DNA of 64,000 nt from Sphingomonas aliaeris (lineage in GTDB: Bacteria; Pseudomonadota; Alphaproteobacteria; Sphingomonadales; Sphingomonadaceae). The translations under genes and the position numbers were made by a program. The notes under the pieces are model-generated. The model was not told where the DNA came from. It did not search any database and saw nothing but the letters and a program-made list of their open reading frames with translations. Where the stretch lies: NCBI RefSeq assembly GCF_016743815.1, contig NZ_CP061035.1:1180501-1244500 (forward strand). The letters are read 5' to 3'. This document shows positions 40,946 through 49,791 of this stretch, piece after piece; the stretch's first letter is position 1, and every line of letters starts with the position of its first letter.

Positions 40946-42408
40946 GCGCATATACTCTTCGCGGCAATACCGGCGATTGGGAGGTCGTGGTCGGCCTCGA
41001 AGTCCATGCGCAGGTCACGTCCAACGCCAAGCTGTTTTCGGGCGCGGCGACCGAATTCGGGGCAGAGCCGAATACGCAGGTCAGCCTCGTCGATGCGGCA
41101 ATGCCCGGCATGCTTCCGGTGCCGAACCGCGAGTGCATCCGGCAGGCGGTGCGGACCGGCATGGCGATCGATGCGCAGATCAACACCTGGTCCCGCTTCG
41201 ACCGGAAGAACTATTTCTACGCCGATCTTCCGCAGGGCTATCAGATCAGCCAGCTCTATCATCCGCTGGTGGGCGAGGGCGCGATCGACATCAGCCTGGA
41301 CGAGAAGAACCCCGATGCCAGTGGCAAGCGCATCGGCGTCGAACGCATCCATGTCGAGCAGGATGCCGGCAAGCTGATGCACGACCAGCATCCGACCCGC
41401 TCCTATGTCGATCTCAACCGGTCGGGCGTGGCACTGATGGAAATCGTGTCGAAGCCGGATCTGGCCTCGCCGGCCGAGGCGGGGGCATATCTGCGCAAGC
41501 TGCGCGCCATCCTGCGTTATGTCGGGTCGTGCGACGGCAATATGGAAGAGGGGTCGATGCGCGCCGACGTTAATGTCAGCGTGCGTCGTCCGGGCGAGCC
41601 GCTGGGCACACGGACCGAGACGAAGAACGTCAATTCGGTGCGCTTCGTCATGGCGGTGGTCGAGCAGGAGGCCAAGCGCCAGATCGAAGTGATCGAGGAT
41701 GGCGGCAAGATCGTTCAAGAAACGCGTCTGTACGATCCCGATCGCAACGAGACGCGGTCGATGCGGTCGAAGGAAGACGCGCACGATTACCGCTACTTCC
41801 CCGATCCCGACCTGTTGCCGCTGGAACTCGACCAGGCGTTTCTGGACGAATGCCGCGCGAGCCTGCCCGAACTGCCCGATGCCAAGCGTGCGCGGTACGA
41901 GGCGCTGGGCGTCACGCCCTATCATGCCGCAGTGCTGACCGCGGAGGTCGAGAATGCGCGCTGGTTCGACAGTCTGCTGGAAACGGGCGCGAAGCCGGTC
42001 GCCGCGGCGAACTGGGTCACGTCCGAACTGTTCGGCGCGCTCAACCGGCTGGGGAAGGATATCGGCAGCTCCCCGATCACGCCCGACGGCGCGGCGGAAC
42101 TGCTCGCCCTGGTTGCGGACGGCACGTTGTCGGGCAGTCTCGCCAAGCAGGTGTTCGAGATCATGCTGGAGACCGGGCAGGGCGCCGGTGCCGTGGTCGA
42201 GGAGCGCGGCCTGAAACAGACCAGCGATACGGGCGAGATCGAAAAGGTGATCGCCAACGTGATGGCCGCAAACGCCGACAAGGTCGCCGATTACCGCGGC
42301 GGGAAGGACAAACTGTTCGGATTCTTCGTCGGCCAGACGATGAAGGCGATGGGCGGCAAGGCCAATCCGGGCGTCGTCAACGACTTGCTGAAGACTGCCT
42401 TGGGATAA
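40942..42408 (+). CDS. gatB: Asp/Glu-tRNA amidotransferase subunit B
   Basis: tRNA-binding and kinase-like subunit that phosphorylates the tRNA-bound Glu/Asp. 488 residues. The start is GTG at 40942 ([20 protein letters not shown]), 7 nt after GGAGG; a GTG three bases upstream is poorly spaced. GatB segments: [32 protein letters not shown] (here [20 protein letters not shown]), [40 protein letters not shown] and the C-terminal helical tail domain YqeY-like [17 protein letters not shown]. Last gene of gatCAB. Confidence 0.97.
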   Translation: MSAYTLRGNTGDWEVVVGLEVHAQVTSNAKLFSGAATEFGAEPNTQVSLVDAAMPGMLPVPNRECIRQAVRTGMAIDAQINTWSRFDRKNYFYADLPQGYQISQLYHPLVGEGAIDISLDEKNPDASGKRIGVERIHVEQDAGKLMHDQHPTRSYVDLNRSGVALMEIVSKPDLASPAEAGAYLRKLRAILRYVGSCDGNMEEGSMRADVNVSVRRPGEPLGTRTETKNVNSVRFVMAVVEQEAKRQIEVIEDGGKIVQETRLYDPDRNETRSMRSKEDAHDYRYFPDPDLLPLELDQAFLDECRASLPELPDAKRARYEALGVTPYHAAVLTAEVENARWFDSLLETGAKPVAAANWVTSELFGALNRLGKDIGSSPITPDGAAELLALVADGTLSGSLAKQVFEIMLETGQGAGAVVEERGLKQTSDTGEIEKVIANVMAANADKVADYRGGKDKLFGFFVGQTMKAMGGKANPGVVNDLLKTALG

Positions 42409-42516
42409 GGCCGGTATCAGCAGGACGAGAGTTTCGATCCTCTTGCGGCGCCCGCGCGCGGCATTATTCTGATCCCCGGGGCGCACGAATCGTGTTTGCG
42501 CAATAGGGGGATTTCA

Positions 42517-43146
42517 ATGAGGATCCGGAATTACTCGGCCGCGTTTGCGGCTGCGACGCTCGTGCTGGGTGAGGCGTCGGTGACGGCGCAAAAGGCCGGG
42601 ACTGTTGGCGGGACAGCGACCTATCTTGCGGATAGTGCTTCGCCGTTCGGACCGCCGCCAGCGGCTGATGACGATGCCAAAATTGCGATGCCCGATCTGG
42701 CCTTCAAGGCGGACGTGACGACCGATGCCAATTTCGACAAATATTACGCTTTCCGGCGTGCCAATACCGACTTCAAAACGGCTTATGCCGATATCGCGGA
42801 GTGCGACAGCTACGCGCGCGGATTGCAGAGCGGGATCGGGTATGTTGCGACGCCATACCCTTATGTCGGGACGATGGCGGGGGCAGTCGGCGGCGCGATC
42901 GGCAATGCGATGGCTGTTCTGATCTTCGGATCGGCCGAAAAACGTCGACTGCGGCGGGTCAACATGCGCACCTGCATGCACTTCAAGGGCTATAACCGAT
43001 ATGGTCTGTCCAAGGACGTCTGGGACAAATTCAATTTCGAAGAGGGGATCGGCAGCGTCACCGAGAAGAAGCGATATATGTATCTGAAGCAGCAGGCGAT
43101 GGTCGCCTCGTCAGGCAATCTTCAGGGAAAGGTGTTGGGCCTGTGA
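42517..43146 (+). CDS. Secreted glycine-zipper protein of unknown function
   Basis: 209 residues from the ATG at 42517 with AGGGGG upstream. A weak signal peptide (AAFAAATLVLGEASVTA) is followed by a polar stretch, then YVGTMAGAVGGAIGNAMAVL, a glycine-zipper-like membrane segment near residue 130. A conserved-looking C-terminal pattern follows, NMRTCMHFKGYNRYGLSKDV W. I recognise the shape (17-kDa-antigen-like surface proteins) but no named family. Its stop overlaps the GTG start of the next secreted protein, so they are translationally coupled. Third-position GC looks lower than neighbours. Confidence 0.7.
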   Translation: MRIRNYSAAFAAATLVLGEASVTAQKAGTVGGTATYLADSASPFGPPPAADDDAKIAMPDLAFKADVTTDANFDKYYAFRRANTDFKTAYADIAECDSYARGLQSGIGYVATPYPYVGTMAGAVGGAIGNAMAVLIFGSAEKRRLRRVNMRTCMHFKGYNRYGLSKDVWDKFNFEEGIGSVTEKKRYMYLKQQAMVASSGNLQGKVLGL

Positions 43147-43991
43147 AGATCATCATGCTTGCCGCGATCGCGGCGGTTTCTACCGTCACCCCGGCGTTCG
43201 CAAAAGAAAAGCCGCCTGTCTTCGTCGTCACTGCGCCGGTGAAGGACAAGCCGGTCGTGACGATCGATCCTGCCAAGGCCTATATTTTATTGCGCAGCGA
43301 TAATCCGGTACCGCTGTACCTGATGAAGGTGCCGACTGCGGAGGATCAGGCGCTTTATGATAAAACCCGCGCTGCAGCTTTTGTCGAGGCGCGCCAGAAG
43401 TACGAGAAAAAGCAGGCGAGCTATCTGAAGGCGAAAGCCGAGGCGGTGAAGACACCGGGTTTGAGCGTTCCCGAAGAACCGGTCGAGCCGACCGACGCGA
43501 ACTTCGAATTCGTTCCGTTTGAGATGTTGGCCAGTGTTGGTATCGGCCCTACCAACCGACTTTCGAAATCGAAGGATGTATCGACCTATCTGCAGGAAGT
43601 TACGCCGGGGACATACCGCGTATATGGTCAAATGCTGGTGATGAACGGCACAGCTGGAGGTAGTTGCTTCTGCATGGGCAGCGTAAAGTTCGATGCCCCA
43701 GCCGGTAAGATCGTTGACCTCGGCGTGATTGATAAGGCGGACAAGGTCGAGAAGGTTTCGGGCGATTCGTCACAGCCGGTACTGATCGGGGAGAAACCGC
43801 TGTTCCGGTCGGCAGGGCCTGGCGAAACGCTTGATCCGCGAATAATTAACCAGACCGTCGTTGCAGCCAAATTCATGCCGGTGGGCAAACTGCCGAACTA
43901 TTTCGGGCTGACGATCACGCGGATTCCCGAGATGTCGGGGGTGTTTCGCTATGATCGCGACCGGATGATCGATCTTACGACAGGATCATAA
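43143..43991 (+). CDS. Secreted protein of unknown function, coupled to the preceding gene
   Basis: 282 residues starting with GTG at 43143 (overlap GTGA). Clear signal peptide MKIIMLAAIAAVSTVTPAFA. The mature part is Lys/Val/Pro-rich, with TIDPAKAYILLRSDNPVPLY, a charged coiled region FVEARQKYEKKQASYLKAKA, and beta-like segments such as YRVYGQMLVMNGTAGGSCFC and VVAAKFMPVGKLPNYFGLTI. I do not recognise a family. A hairpin terminator directly follows the stop. Together with the upstream gene it looks like a two-gene envelope module. Confidence 0.7.
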   Translation: MKIIMLAAIAAVSTVTPAFAKEKPPVFVVTAPVKDKPVVTIDPAKAYILLRSDNPVPLYLMKVPTAEDQALYDKTRAAAFVEARQKYEKKQASYLKAKAEAVKTPGLSVPEEPVEPTDANFEFVPFEMLASVGIGPTNRLSKSKDVSTYLQEVTPGTYRVYGQMLVMNGTAGGSCFCMGSVKFDAPAGKIVDLGVIDKADKVEKVSGDSSQPVLIGEKPLFRSAGPGETLDPRIINQTVVAAKFMPVGKLPNYFGLTITRIPEMSGVFRYDRDRMIDLTTGS

Positions 43992-44022
43992 AAGGGAGCC
44001 ATCTGGCTGATGGCTCCTTTTC
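43990..44022 (+). terminator. Bidirectional hairpin terminator
   Basis: GAGCCAT and ATGGCTC form the stem around a CTGGCTG loop, flanked by AAAAGG on the left and CCTTTT on the right. It is usable by both the plus-strand secreted pair and the minus-strand gene at 44025. Confidence 0.85.
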
Positions 44023-44024
44023 AA

Positions 44025-44222
44025 TTACTGCGCGTCGTCGTCCTGGTTCTTGACGACGCCGCCGGTTCCGCCAACGCCGTCGAAATCGCCGGGTGAGGTG
44101 AAGGCGTCGGGTTCCTTGCCGCCTTCGCCGCGTTCCACCGCATCCTTCCGGGCATCAACCATCTGTTGCAGGTCGCTGCGGTCGTCCGCGCTGTCGGTCG
44201 GCTGGTTGGAGTCTTCGGTCAT
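44025..44222 (-). CDS. Small acidic disordered protein
   Basis: 65 residues starting MTEDSNQPTDSADDRSDLQQ, with GAGGAA about 5 nt before the ATG. It is Asp/Glu/Gly/Ser-rich; VDARKDAVERGEGGKEPDAF may form a short helix and GDFDGVGGTGGVVKNQDDDA is a flexible tail. No family recognised. It is 9 bp downstream of another small gene on the same strand, so they are probably one short operon ending at the 43990 terminator. Confidence 0.6.
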   Translation of the reverse strand: MTEDSNQPTDSADDRSDLQQMVDARKDAVERGEGGKEPDAFTSPGDFDGVGGTGGVVKNQDDDAQ

Positions 44223-44231
44223 GTCCGTTCC

Positions 44232-44417
44232 TCAGGCGTTGGGCGCGAAGGGCGCTTCGTCATAGGGCTGTGCGGGGGCCACGCCGGGGTTGGCATCGGG
44301 TGTCGCGTCGGGCACGTCGATGTCCGGTTGCGGAGACGGCAGCTCGGTCGGAGCAGGATCGGGCTGGGCCGGCTGGGTCGGGAACGGGGGCAATTCGGTC
44401 GGGGGCGTGGTGGCCAT
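44232..44417 (-). CDS. Small proline-rich disordered protein
   Basis: 61 residues from the ATG at 44417, GGAG 8 nt before it. Almost all Pro, Ala, Asp, Thr and Gln: MATTPPTELPPFPTQPAQPD then PAPTELPSPQPDIDVPDATP. It has no signal peptide or membrane segment. The good ribosome-binding site, tight spacing to the next small gene and terminator support it as real. Function unknown. Confidence 0.55.
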   Translation of the reverse strand: MATTPPTELPPFPTQPAQPDPAPTELPSPQPDIDVPDATPDANPGVAPAQPYDEAPFAPNA

Positions 44418-44519
44418 GATCGTCTCCTCTGCGCACCCAACGCACCGCGGCGGGGAGGGTTGCCGAGGGCGGCGAAAGCAGGGCCGCACGGTGGGGAAAA
44501 GGCCAATGCGCGATGCAGC

Positions 44520-44547
44520 TTGCCCCCGGCCCACCTGTTGCTATAGA
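44520..44547 (+). promoter_or_regulatory. Likely tRNA-Leu promoter
   Basis: TTGCCC at 44520 and TATAGA at 44542, 16 nt apart, leave about 25 nt to the tRNA. Confidence 0.45.
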
Positions 44548-44573
44548 CGCCGCCGACCTGCGGTGTCCTATGT

Positions 44574-44658
44574 GCGGGCGTGGCGGAACTGGTAGACGCG
44601 CTTGGTTTAGGTCCAAGTATCGCAAGATGTGGGGGTTCGAGTCCCTTCGCCCGCACCA
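44574..44658 (+). tRNA. tRNA-Leu (anticodon TAG)
   Basis: GCGGGCG pairs with CGCCCGC, followed by encoded ACCA. The anticodon stem CTTGG/CCAAG holds the loop TTTAGGT, anticodon TAG (reads CUA-type leucine codons). A long variable arm (TATCGCAAGATGT region) and the GGGGGTTCGAGTCCC T arm make it a class II tRNA of 85 nt. Trigger factor begins 66 bp downstream. I see no att duplication or integrase. Confidence 0.96.
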
Positions 44659-44723
44659 GTCCTTCGCGTTATGGGCGAAGGATGCCGCGCAAGAAATATT
44701 CCTGAAAAGGCGTGAGAGTTGAA

Positions 44724-46445
44724 ATGCAGACTGTCGAGACGTTGAACGAAGGCCTGAAGCGCGCCTACACCCTGACGATCACCGCCAAGGATATCGATTC
44801 GAAGGTCGATGCCGAACTGAAGCGCGTCGCGCCGCAAGTGCGTATGCCCGGCTTCCGCCCCGGCAAGGTGCCGGCGAACCTTGTGCGCAAGATGCACGGG
44901 CCGTCGCTGATGCAGGATGCGCTCAACAGCTCGATCCAGGAAGGCATTCAGACGCTGATCGCCGAACAGCGCATCCGCCCCGCGATGCAGCCTTCGGTCA
45001 GCCTCGACGACTATGAACCGGGCCAGGACGCCGCGGTGAAGGTAGAGATGGAAGTCCTGCCGGACGTGCCGACTCCTTCGATCGACGGTCTGAAGCTGGA
45101 GCGCCTGACGGTGCCGGCGGACGAGGCTTCGGTCCAGTCGCAGTTGCAGAAGTTCGCCGACCAGCAGAAGTCGTGGGATGATGCCGACGCCGGCTACGAA
45201 GCCAAGACGGGCGATCTCGTCACGGTCGATTTCGTCGGCAAGACGATGGACGGCGTCGCGTTCGAGGGCGGCACCGGTTCCGACATGGCGATCGAGATCG
45301 GGCAGGGCCGTCTGATCCCGGGTTTCGAGGATCAGGTCGTCGGTGTGAAGGCTGGCGACGAGAAGCAGATTTCTGTGACATTCCCGGAAGAATATCAGGC
45401 GAAGGACCTCGCCGGTAAGCCCGCGACGTTCGATCTGGTCGTCAAGTCGGTGAAGACCGCCGGCGACACCAAGATCGACGATACGCTGGCGACGTCGCTG
45501 GGACTCGAAAGCCTCGAACAGCTTTCGGGCTTGCTGAAGGGCCAGATCGAGCAGGAGCTGAACGGCCTCACGCGCACGTACATGAAGCGCAAGCTGCTCG
45601 ACCAGCTGGCCGAGGGTCACGATTTCCCGGTGCCGCCGTCGATGGTCGAGGCCGAATTTTCGCAGATCTGGTCGCAGCTTGAGCATGAAGCGACGCATGA
45701 AGAAGATCCGGAAGCTGCGCTGGCCGAGATGGAAGGCGAGCGCGACGATTACCGCAAGATCGCCGAGCGCCGCGTGCGCCTGGGCCTGCTCCTGTCCGAG
45801 ATCGGCCAGGCGAACGGGATCGAGGTTTCCTCGCAGGAAATGAACCGCCTGATCGCGCAGGCCGCGCAGCAATACGGCCCGGAAGATCGCAAGCGCTTCA
45901 TCGAATACGTCCAGCAGGAGCCGATGGCGGCCGCGCAGCTTCGCGCACCGTTGTATGAGGACAAAGTCGTCGATTTCCTGTTCGAGAAGGCAGAGATCAG
46001 CGACCGCGAAGTGACGCGCGAAGAGCTGGAAGCGGCGATCGAATCGGAAGAGGGTTTCTCGTCCGGCACGCACACGCACGATCACGACAATCACAAGCCG
46101 AAGGGCAAGAAGGCGAAGAAGGCCGAGCCTGCCGAGGGCGAAGCCGCAGCGGACGCCGGTGCCGACGCACCGACCGAAGCGAAGGCCAAGCCGGCCAAGA
46201 AGGCCGCAGCCAAGAAGACCGAAGCGGCCGATATCGAGCCCGCCGCACCTGGCGACGAGCTGGTCGAGGCCGCACCGAAGAAGAAGGCGGCTACCAAAAA
46301 GGCGCCAGCAGTAGCTCCGGCCGATGTCGCGACCGAACTGACGACATCGTCGCCGGTCGCGGCCGAGGCCGCGGAAGGCACCGAAGCCGCCGACGCCCCG
46401 GTAAAGAAGCCACGCGCGAAGAAGCCGGCGGCAGACAAGGGCTGA
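44724..46445 (+). CDS. tig: Trigger factor with basic Lys/Ala-rich C-terminal tail
   Basis: Ribosome-associated chaperone and peptidyl-prolyl isomerase. 573 residues, about 120 longer than usual. Domains in order: ribosome-binding domain with the signature GFRPGKVPANLVRKMHG (about 45-60), FKBP-type PPIase domain (DLVTVDFVGKTMDGVAFEGG to AKDLAGKPATFDLVVKSVKT, about 155-250), then the helical substrate-binding domain (LLDQLAEGHDFPVPPSMVEA). From about 445 a low-complexity tail begins, HTHDHDNHKPKGKKAKKAEP, rich in Lys, Ala, Glu and Pro, resembling a histone-H1-like tail (KPAKKAAAKKTEAADIEPAA). The start is ATG 44724, not the upstream GTG. It heads the tig-clpP-clpX region. Confidence 0.97.
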   Translation: MQTVETLNEGLKRAYTLTITAKDIDSKVDAELKRVAPQVRMPGFRPGKVPANLVRKMHGPSLMQDALNSSIQEGIQTLIAEQRIRPAMQPSVSLDDYEPGQDAAVKVEMEVLPDVPTPSIDGLKLERLTVPADEASVQSQLQKFADQQKSWDDADAGYEAKTGDLVTVDFVGKTMDGVAFEGGTGSDMAIEIGQGRLIPGFEDQVVGVKAGDEKQISVTFPEEYQAKDLAGKPATFDLVVKSVKTAGDTKIDDTLATSLGLESLEQLSGLLKGQIEQELNGLTRTYMKRKLLDQLAEGHDFPVPPSMVEAEFSQIWSQLEHEATHEEDPEAALAEMEGERDDYRKIAERRVRLGLLLSEIGQANGIEVSSQEMNRLIAQAAQQYGPEDRKRFIEYVQQEPMAAAQLRAPLYEDKVVDFLFEKAEISDREVTREELEAAIESEEGFSSGTHTHDHDNHKPKGKKAKKAEPAEGEAAADAGADAPTEAKAKPAKKAAAKKTEAADIEPAAPGDELVEAAPKKKAATKKAPAVAPADVATELTTSSPVAAEAAEGTEAADAPVKKPRAKKPAADKG

Positions 46446-46553
46446 ATACGGCCATAAATCTCACAGGCAGGGACATCTTGAGACCTTCCGGTTACGCTTG
46501 CGTAATCGACTGATTTCAGATGCGCCCCGCCGGTCGGAGCGACGAGGGCCGGG

Positions 46554-47510
46554 GTGACCAACGATATGATTGCCCCGCCCCGGATCGCCGTCCTGCTTCC
46601 CTGCTACAATGAGGAAGCCGCCATCGCGCAAACGGTGGCGGGGTTTCGGTCGGTCCTGCCGACGGCCGACATCTATGTTTACGACAATAACAGCCGCGAT
46701 CGGACGATGCAGGTCGCGCGGGAGGCCGGGGCGATCGTCCGGCTGGAGCGGATCCAGGGCAAGGGCGCCGTCGTCCGGCGGATGTTCGCCGATGTCGATG
46801 CGGATATCTACATCATGGCGGATGGCGACGCGACCTATGACGCGACGGCGGCGCCGGCGATGATCGCGCGGATGCTGGACGAGCAGCTAGACATGGTGGT
46901 GGGCTCGCGCGTCACGCAGGAGACGGCGGCATATCGGCGCGGACACCAACTGGGCAACCGCGCGATGACCGGGCTGCTCGCGCAACTGTTCGGTCGCAGT
47001 TTCACCGACATCTTTTCTGGATATCGCGTATTTTCGCGCCGCTTCGTCAAGAGCTTCCCGGTGCTGTCGGCCGGGTTCGAGATCGAGACGGAGATCAGCG
47101 TGCACGCGCTGGAACTGAAGATGCCGACGGGCGAGATCGAGACGCCGTATTTCGCCCGGCCCGAGGGGTCCGTGTCGAAACTGAGCACCTATTCCGACGG
47201 CTTCCGCATCCTGCGCACGATCGCCACTTTGTACCGGATCGAACGGCCGGTGCTGTTCTTCGGCGTCATCGCCGCAATTTTCGCGGCCGTCGCGCTGATC
47301 CTGTCGATACCGCTGATTCTGACCTATATGGACATAGGGCAGGTACCGCGGTTCCCCACCGCTATCCTGATCACCGGGCTCGGCATTCTGGCGGCGCTCA
47401 ACATCTTTGCCGGGCTGATCCTGGACACGGTGGTGCGGGGGCGGCGGGAAATGCGCCGGCTGGCCTATCTGTCGCACCGCGCGCCGGGTGGTGTCGACCG
47501 CAGGACTTGA
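46554..47510 (+). CDS. Family 2 glycosyltransferase, polyprenyl-phosphate type
   Basis: 318 residues from GTG 46554 (an ATG lies four codons in). GT-A fold with IAVLLPCYNEEAAIAQTVAG, IYVYDNNSRDRTMQVAREAG and the DxD-like IYIMADGDATYDATAAPAMI. Then come acceptor region VVGSRVTQETAAYRRGHQLG and two C-terminal transmembrane helices (VLFFGVIAAIFAAVALILSI; AILITGLGILAALNIFAGLI). This resembles dolichyl/undecaprenyl-phosphate sugar transferases of the DPM1/GtrB group, so a cell-envelope glycan role is likely. It separates tig from clpP, which are usually adjacent. Confidence 0.88.
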   Translation: MTNDMIAPPRIAVLLPCYNEEAAIAQTVAGFRSVLPTADIYVYDNNSRDRTMQVAREAGAIVRLERIQGKGAVVRRMFADVDADIYIMADGDATYDATAAPAMIARMLDEQLDMVVGSRVTQETAAYRRGHQLGNRAMTGLLAQLFGRSFTDIFSGYRVFSRRFVKSFPVLSAGFEIETEISVHALELKMPTGEIETPYFARPEGSVSKLSTYSDGFRILRTIATLYRIERPVLFFGVIAAIFAAVALILSIPLILTYMDIGQVPRFPTAILITGLGILAALNIFAGLILDTVVRGRREMRRLAYLSHRAPGGVDRRT

Positions 47511-47584
47511 ACTCGTTTCCGCCAAGGCCGATGTATGCGTTTCGCCGTTATGGCACCTTTGGGGCATAAGGACTGAAACTCTCC

Positions 47585-48277
47585 ATGCATAATCCGTTCG
47601 AAACCGGTAATTTCGCACCTCCGGGGTTCCGCGCAGATCCTATCACCGGCGGCCTCGTGCCGATCGTGATCGAGCAATCGAACCGCGGCGAGCGTAGCTT
47701 CGACATCTATTCGCGCCTGCTGCGCGAACGCATCATTTTCGTGACCGGCGGCGTGGAGGACCATATGGCCTCCGTGATCACGGCACAGTTGCTCTTCCTG
47801 GAGTCCGAAAACCCCAAGAAGGACATCTTCATGTACATCAACTCGCCGGGCGGCGTGGTGACGGCCGGCATGGCGATCCATGACACGATGCAGTACATCC
47901 GTCCGCGCGTCGGCACGGTGTGCATCGGGCAGGCCGCGTCGATGGGCAGTTTCCTGCTGGCTGCGGGCGAGCCGGGGATGCGCGTCGCGCTGACCAACGC
48001 CCGCATCATGATCCACCAGCCTTCGGGCGGTGCGCAGGGAATGGCCAGCGACATCCAGATCCAGGCGCAGGAAATCCAGCGCATCAAGAACCGGATGAAT
48101 TCGCTGTACGCGCAATATACCGGCAAGCCGATCGAGGAGATCGAGAAGGCGATGGATCGCGACACGTTCCTGGAAGCAGCCGAGGCCAAGGCCTTCGGCC
48201 TGATCGACGAGGTGTTCGACAAGCGTCCTGCCGTCGCGGACGACAGCGGCAGCACGCCGGCCCTTCCATCGACGTAA
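47585..48277 (+). CDS. clpP: ATP-dependent Clp protease proteolytic subunit
   Basis: Serine peptidase forming the tetradecameric ClpP chamber. 230 residues. The catalytic Ser is in [20 protein letters not shown], His in [20 protein letters not shown], and Asp in [23 protein letters not shown] [20 protein letters not shown]. The N-terminal processing region [20 protein letters not shown] is longer than E. coli mature ClpP. It partners ClpX, encoded 105 bp downstream. Confidence 0.98.
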   Translation: MHNPFETGNFAPPGFRADPITGGLVPIVIEQSNRGERSFDIYSRLLRERIIFVTGGVEDHMASVITAQLLFLESENPKKDIFMYINSPGGVVTAGMAIHDTMQYIRPRVGTVCIGQAASMGSFLLAAGEPGMRVALTNARIMIHQPSGGAQGMASDIQIQAQEIQRIKNRMNSLYAQYTGKPIEEIEKAMDRDTFLEAAEAKAFGLIDEVFDKRPAVADDSGSTPALPST

Positions 48278-48382
48278 GGCGCTGATTTTTAAGACCGTTA
48301 TTGCTATTGTACGATCGAAGGCGGGCGGCCTAAGATGGCTGCCCGCACTAGCGCGCGGAAATTCGCGCGAAGGATGGATTGA

Positions 48383-49645
48383 ATGACCAAGTTGAGCGGC
48401 GGCGATTCGAAAAGTACGCTTTATTGCTCGTTCTGCGGCAAGTCGCAGCACGAGGTGCGCAAGCTGATCGCCGGCCCGACCGTGTTTATCTGCGATGAAT
48501 GCGTCGAGCTGTGCAACGACATCATCCGTGAGGAGACCAAATCGGCTCTCGTCAGCAAAAAGGACGGTGGCGTTCCGACGCCGCAGGAAATCTGCGACGT
48601 GCTGGACGATTATGTCATCGGCCAGAAGCGCGCCAAGCGCGTGCTGTCGGTGGCGGTGCACAACCACTATAAGCGCCTGAACCACGGCCAGAAGGGCGCG
48701 GACGTCGAGCTTGCCAAGTCGAACATCCTGCTTGTCGGGCCGACGGGCTGCGGCAAGACGCTGCTGGCGCAGACGCTGGCCCGCATCCTCGACGTGCCGT
48801 TCACGATGGCCGATGCGACGACATTGACCGAGGCCGGCTATGTCGGCGAGGATGTCGAGAACATCATCCTAAAGCTGTTGCAGGCGTCGGATTACAACGT
48901 CGAGCGTGCCCAGCGCGGCATCGTGTATATCGATGAGATCGACAAGATCAGCCGTAAGGCCGAAAACCCGTCGATCACGCGCGATGTTTCGGGCGAAGGC
49001 GTGCAGCAGGCGTTGCTGAAGCTGATGGAAGGCACCACCGCGAGCGTCCCGCCGCAGGGTGGCCGCAAGCATCCGCAGCAGGAATTCCTGCAGGTCGACA
49101 CGACGAACATCCTGTTCATCTGCGGCGGTGCATTCTCGGGTCTCGAGAAGATCATCGCGGATCGTCAGCAGGGCAAGTCGATCGGGTTCGGGGCTTATGT
49201 CGCGACTCCAGAAGAACGTCGCACGGGCGAAGTGCTCAAGTCGGTCGAGCCGGAGGATCTGCTGAAGTTCGGGTTGATCCCGGAGTTCGTCGGTCGTCTG
49301 CCGGTCATCGCGACGCTGGAGGATCTCGACGTGCCTGCGCTCGTGACGATCCTGACCGAGCCGAAGAACGCCCTGGTCAAGCAGTATCAAAAGCTGTTCG
49401 ACATGGAGGATGTGAAGCTCGGCTTCACCGACGACGCCTTGGTCACGGTCGCCAAGAAGGCGATCGATCGCAAGACTGGTGCGCGCGGCCTGCGTTCGAT
49501 CCTGGAAGGCATTCTGCTCGACACGATGTTCGACCTGCCCGGGATGGATTCGGTCGACGAGGTGATGATCGACGGCGACGTAATCGAGGGCCGCAAGGAG
49601 CCGATCCGCGTCTATGCCAAGAAGGAAAAGAGCGGCGCGGCCTGA
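48383..49645 (+). CDS. clpX: ATP-dependent Clp protease ATP-binding subunit ClpX
   Basis: AAA+ unfoldase feeding ClpP. 420 residues. The zinc-binding N domain has [20 protein letters not shown] and [13 protein letters not shown]; the Walker A is [20 protein letters not shown], the Walker [21 protein letters not shown], and the pore loop GYVGEDVE. Sensor-2 arginine lies in [20 protein letters not shown]. It is preceded by a spacer with a GCGGGC hairpin and possible TTGTAC/TAAGAT hexamers, so clpX may also be transcribed on its own. A strong terminator follows. Confidence 0.98.
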   Translation: MTKLSGGDSKSTLYCSFCGKSQHEVRKLIAGPTVFICDECVELCNDIIREETKSALVSKKDGGVPTPQEICDVLDDYVIGQKRAKRVLSVAVHNHYKRLNHGQKGADVELAKSNILLVGPTGCGKTLLAQTLARILDVPFTMADATTLTEAGYVGEDVENIILKLLQASDYNVERAQRGIVYIDEIDKISRKAENPSITRDVSGEGVQQALLKLMEGTTASVPPQGGRKHPQQEFLQVDTTNILFICGGAFSGLEKIIADRQQGKSIGFGAYVATPEERRTGEVLKSVEPEDLLKFGLIPEFVGRLPVIATLEDLDVPALVTILTEPKNALVKQYQKLFDMEDVKLGFTDDALVTVAKKAIDRKTGARGLRSILEGILLDTMFDLPGMDSVDEVMIDGDVIEGRKEPIRVYAKKEKSGAA

Positions 49646-49673
49646 TCCCCGCCAGCCCTCCAACGCCATACCG

Positions 49674-49711
49674 GACCCGCGTCGACCATGTGGTCGGCGC
49701 GGGTCTTTTTT
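49674..49711 (+). terminator. Rho-independent terminator after clpX
   Basis: GACCCGCG and CGCGGGTC pair with an inner TCGACC/GGTCGG, followed by a run of six T. It ends the clpX transcript. Confidence 0.93.
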
Positions 49712-49791
49712 GCTCATCGTCGTTTGTCTTACATTCGCGACTCCAATCGGGTCGCGTTCGTATCGCCGTTCACTATGCTAGGTTTCGCGTC

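Noticed and set aside
44574..44658. tRNA-Leu as an integration (att) site of a mobile element.
   Set aside because: No integrase, phage or conjugation gene and no duplicated tRNA 3' end nearby; flanking genes are core.
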